20,459 nucleotides of DNA, taken from positions 1-20,459 of the IMG/VR virus record IMGVR_UViG_3300038960_000021; one strand, written 5' to 3'. The translations under genes and the position numbers were made by a program. Position 1 is the first letter of the stretch. Every line of letters starts with the position of its first letter. This DNA is from a virus. A model generated the notes under the pieces. It was not told the DNA's origin, made no database searches, and was given only the letters and a program-made list of their open reading frames with translations. Below are positions 20,345 through 20,459 of the stretch, piece after piece.

Positions 20345-20459
20345 ATGATTAAAATTTTAAAACCAATCTTAATGACCTTTCTTACAACTACTACTGTAAA
20401 ACGTCTTGTAGTTGATTTATTAAGAGCTATTTGTAAACAAACAACTAATACTCTTGATG
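20345..20459 (+). CDS. Small conserved protein, 3' end beyond the window
   Basis: An ATG at 20345 opens a frame that runs off the window end after 38 codons: MIKILKPILMTFLTTTTVKR, then LVVDLLRAICKQTTNTLD. It resembles, from memory, small phage proteins of the form L-K-P-x-L-x-x-F-L-T-S-x-x-x-K-x-L-V-x-D/E-L-L-x-A-L...T-D-N-x-x-D, seen in cyanophages and of unknown role. The N-terminal half is an amphipathic or membrane-associated helix. GGAAAG lies 14 bases upstream, rather far for a ribosome binding site. It is transcribed away from the leftward operon. Confidence 0.6.
   Translation, partial: MIKILKPILMTFLTTTTVKRLVVDLLRAICKQTTNTLD

Noticed and set aside
1-20459. tRNA genes, CRISPR arrays, insertion sequences, integrase or attachment site
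   Set aside because: I looked on both strands and saw no cloverleaf, regularly spaced repeats, transposase motifs or integrase signature. Short tRNA-like folds could still be missed without a covariance search.

Overview
The window is the structural half of a tailed-phage genome with siphovirus (long, non-contractile tail) architecture. It is AT-rich by eye, and its genes are tightly packed, with ATGA, TAATG and TAGTG stop/start overlaps. No integrase, repressor, tRNA, CRISPR or cellular gene is visible. The lambda-like tail tip, the fibre style (shared HNGTE and EEGDFT motifs), and the small membrane and secreted proteins on the right resemble, from memory, genes of marine phages, especially cyanobacterial ones. 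A marine, possibly cyanobacterial, host is therefore my inference, not a demonstrated fact.

Layout. Positions 1-1112 are the 3' part of a MuF-type head gene whose start lies before the window; portal and terminase presumably lie further left. Seven small lysine/arginine-rich genes follow (1102-2282), then a scaffold-like coiled-coil protein, the major capsid protein and a probable decoration protein (2321-4499). The connector and neck block (4499-6636) holds an adaptor, a head-closure candidate, an HK97 gp10-like protein and a tail terminator. The tail block (6662-15440) follows lambda order: tail tube, chaperone pair G/GT joined by a -1 frameshift at A AAA AAC, tape measure, M-, L-, K-, I- and J-like tip proteins. 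A side-fibre-like protein (15474-16868) comes next, then small genes of unknown role up to 18435.

From 18470 to 20244 the coding strand reverses. Four genes read leftward: a two-segment membrane protein (holin-like) and three consecutive proteins with Sec-type signal peptides and no known function. A weak hairpin separates them from the converging rightward block. A short rightward gene begins at 20345 and leaves the window. The divergent region 20245-20344 carries a perfect 9-bp inverted repeat.

The MuF, scaffold, capsid and decoration proteins would build the head. Adaptor, closure and terminator proteins would join it to a tail assembled on the tape measure with help from G/GT. M, L, K, I and J would form the tip, and J and the fibre would contact the host. 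The least explained parts are the basic mini-gene cluster, the reverse-strand secreted-protein cassette, and a beta-rich module shared by the M-like and J-like proteins.
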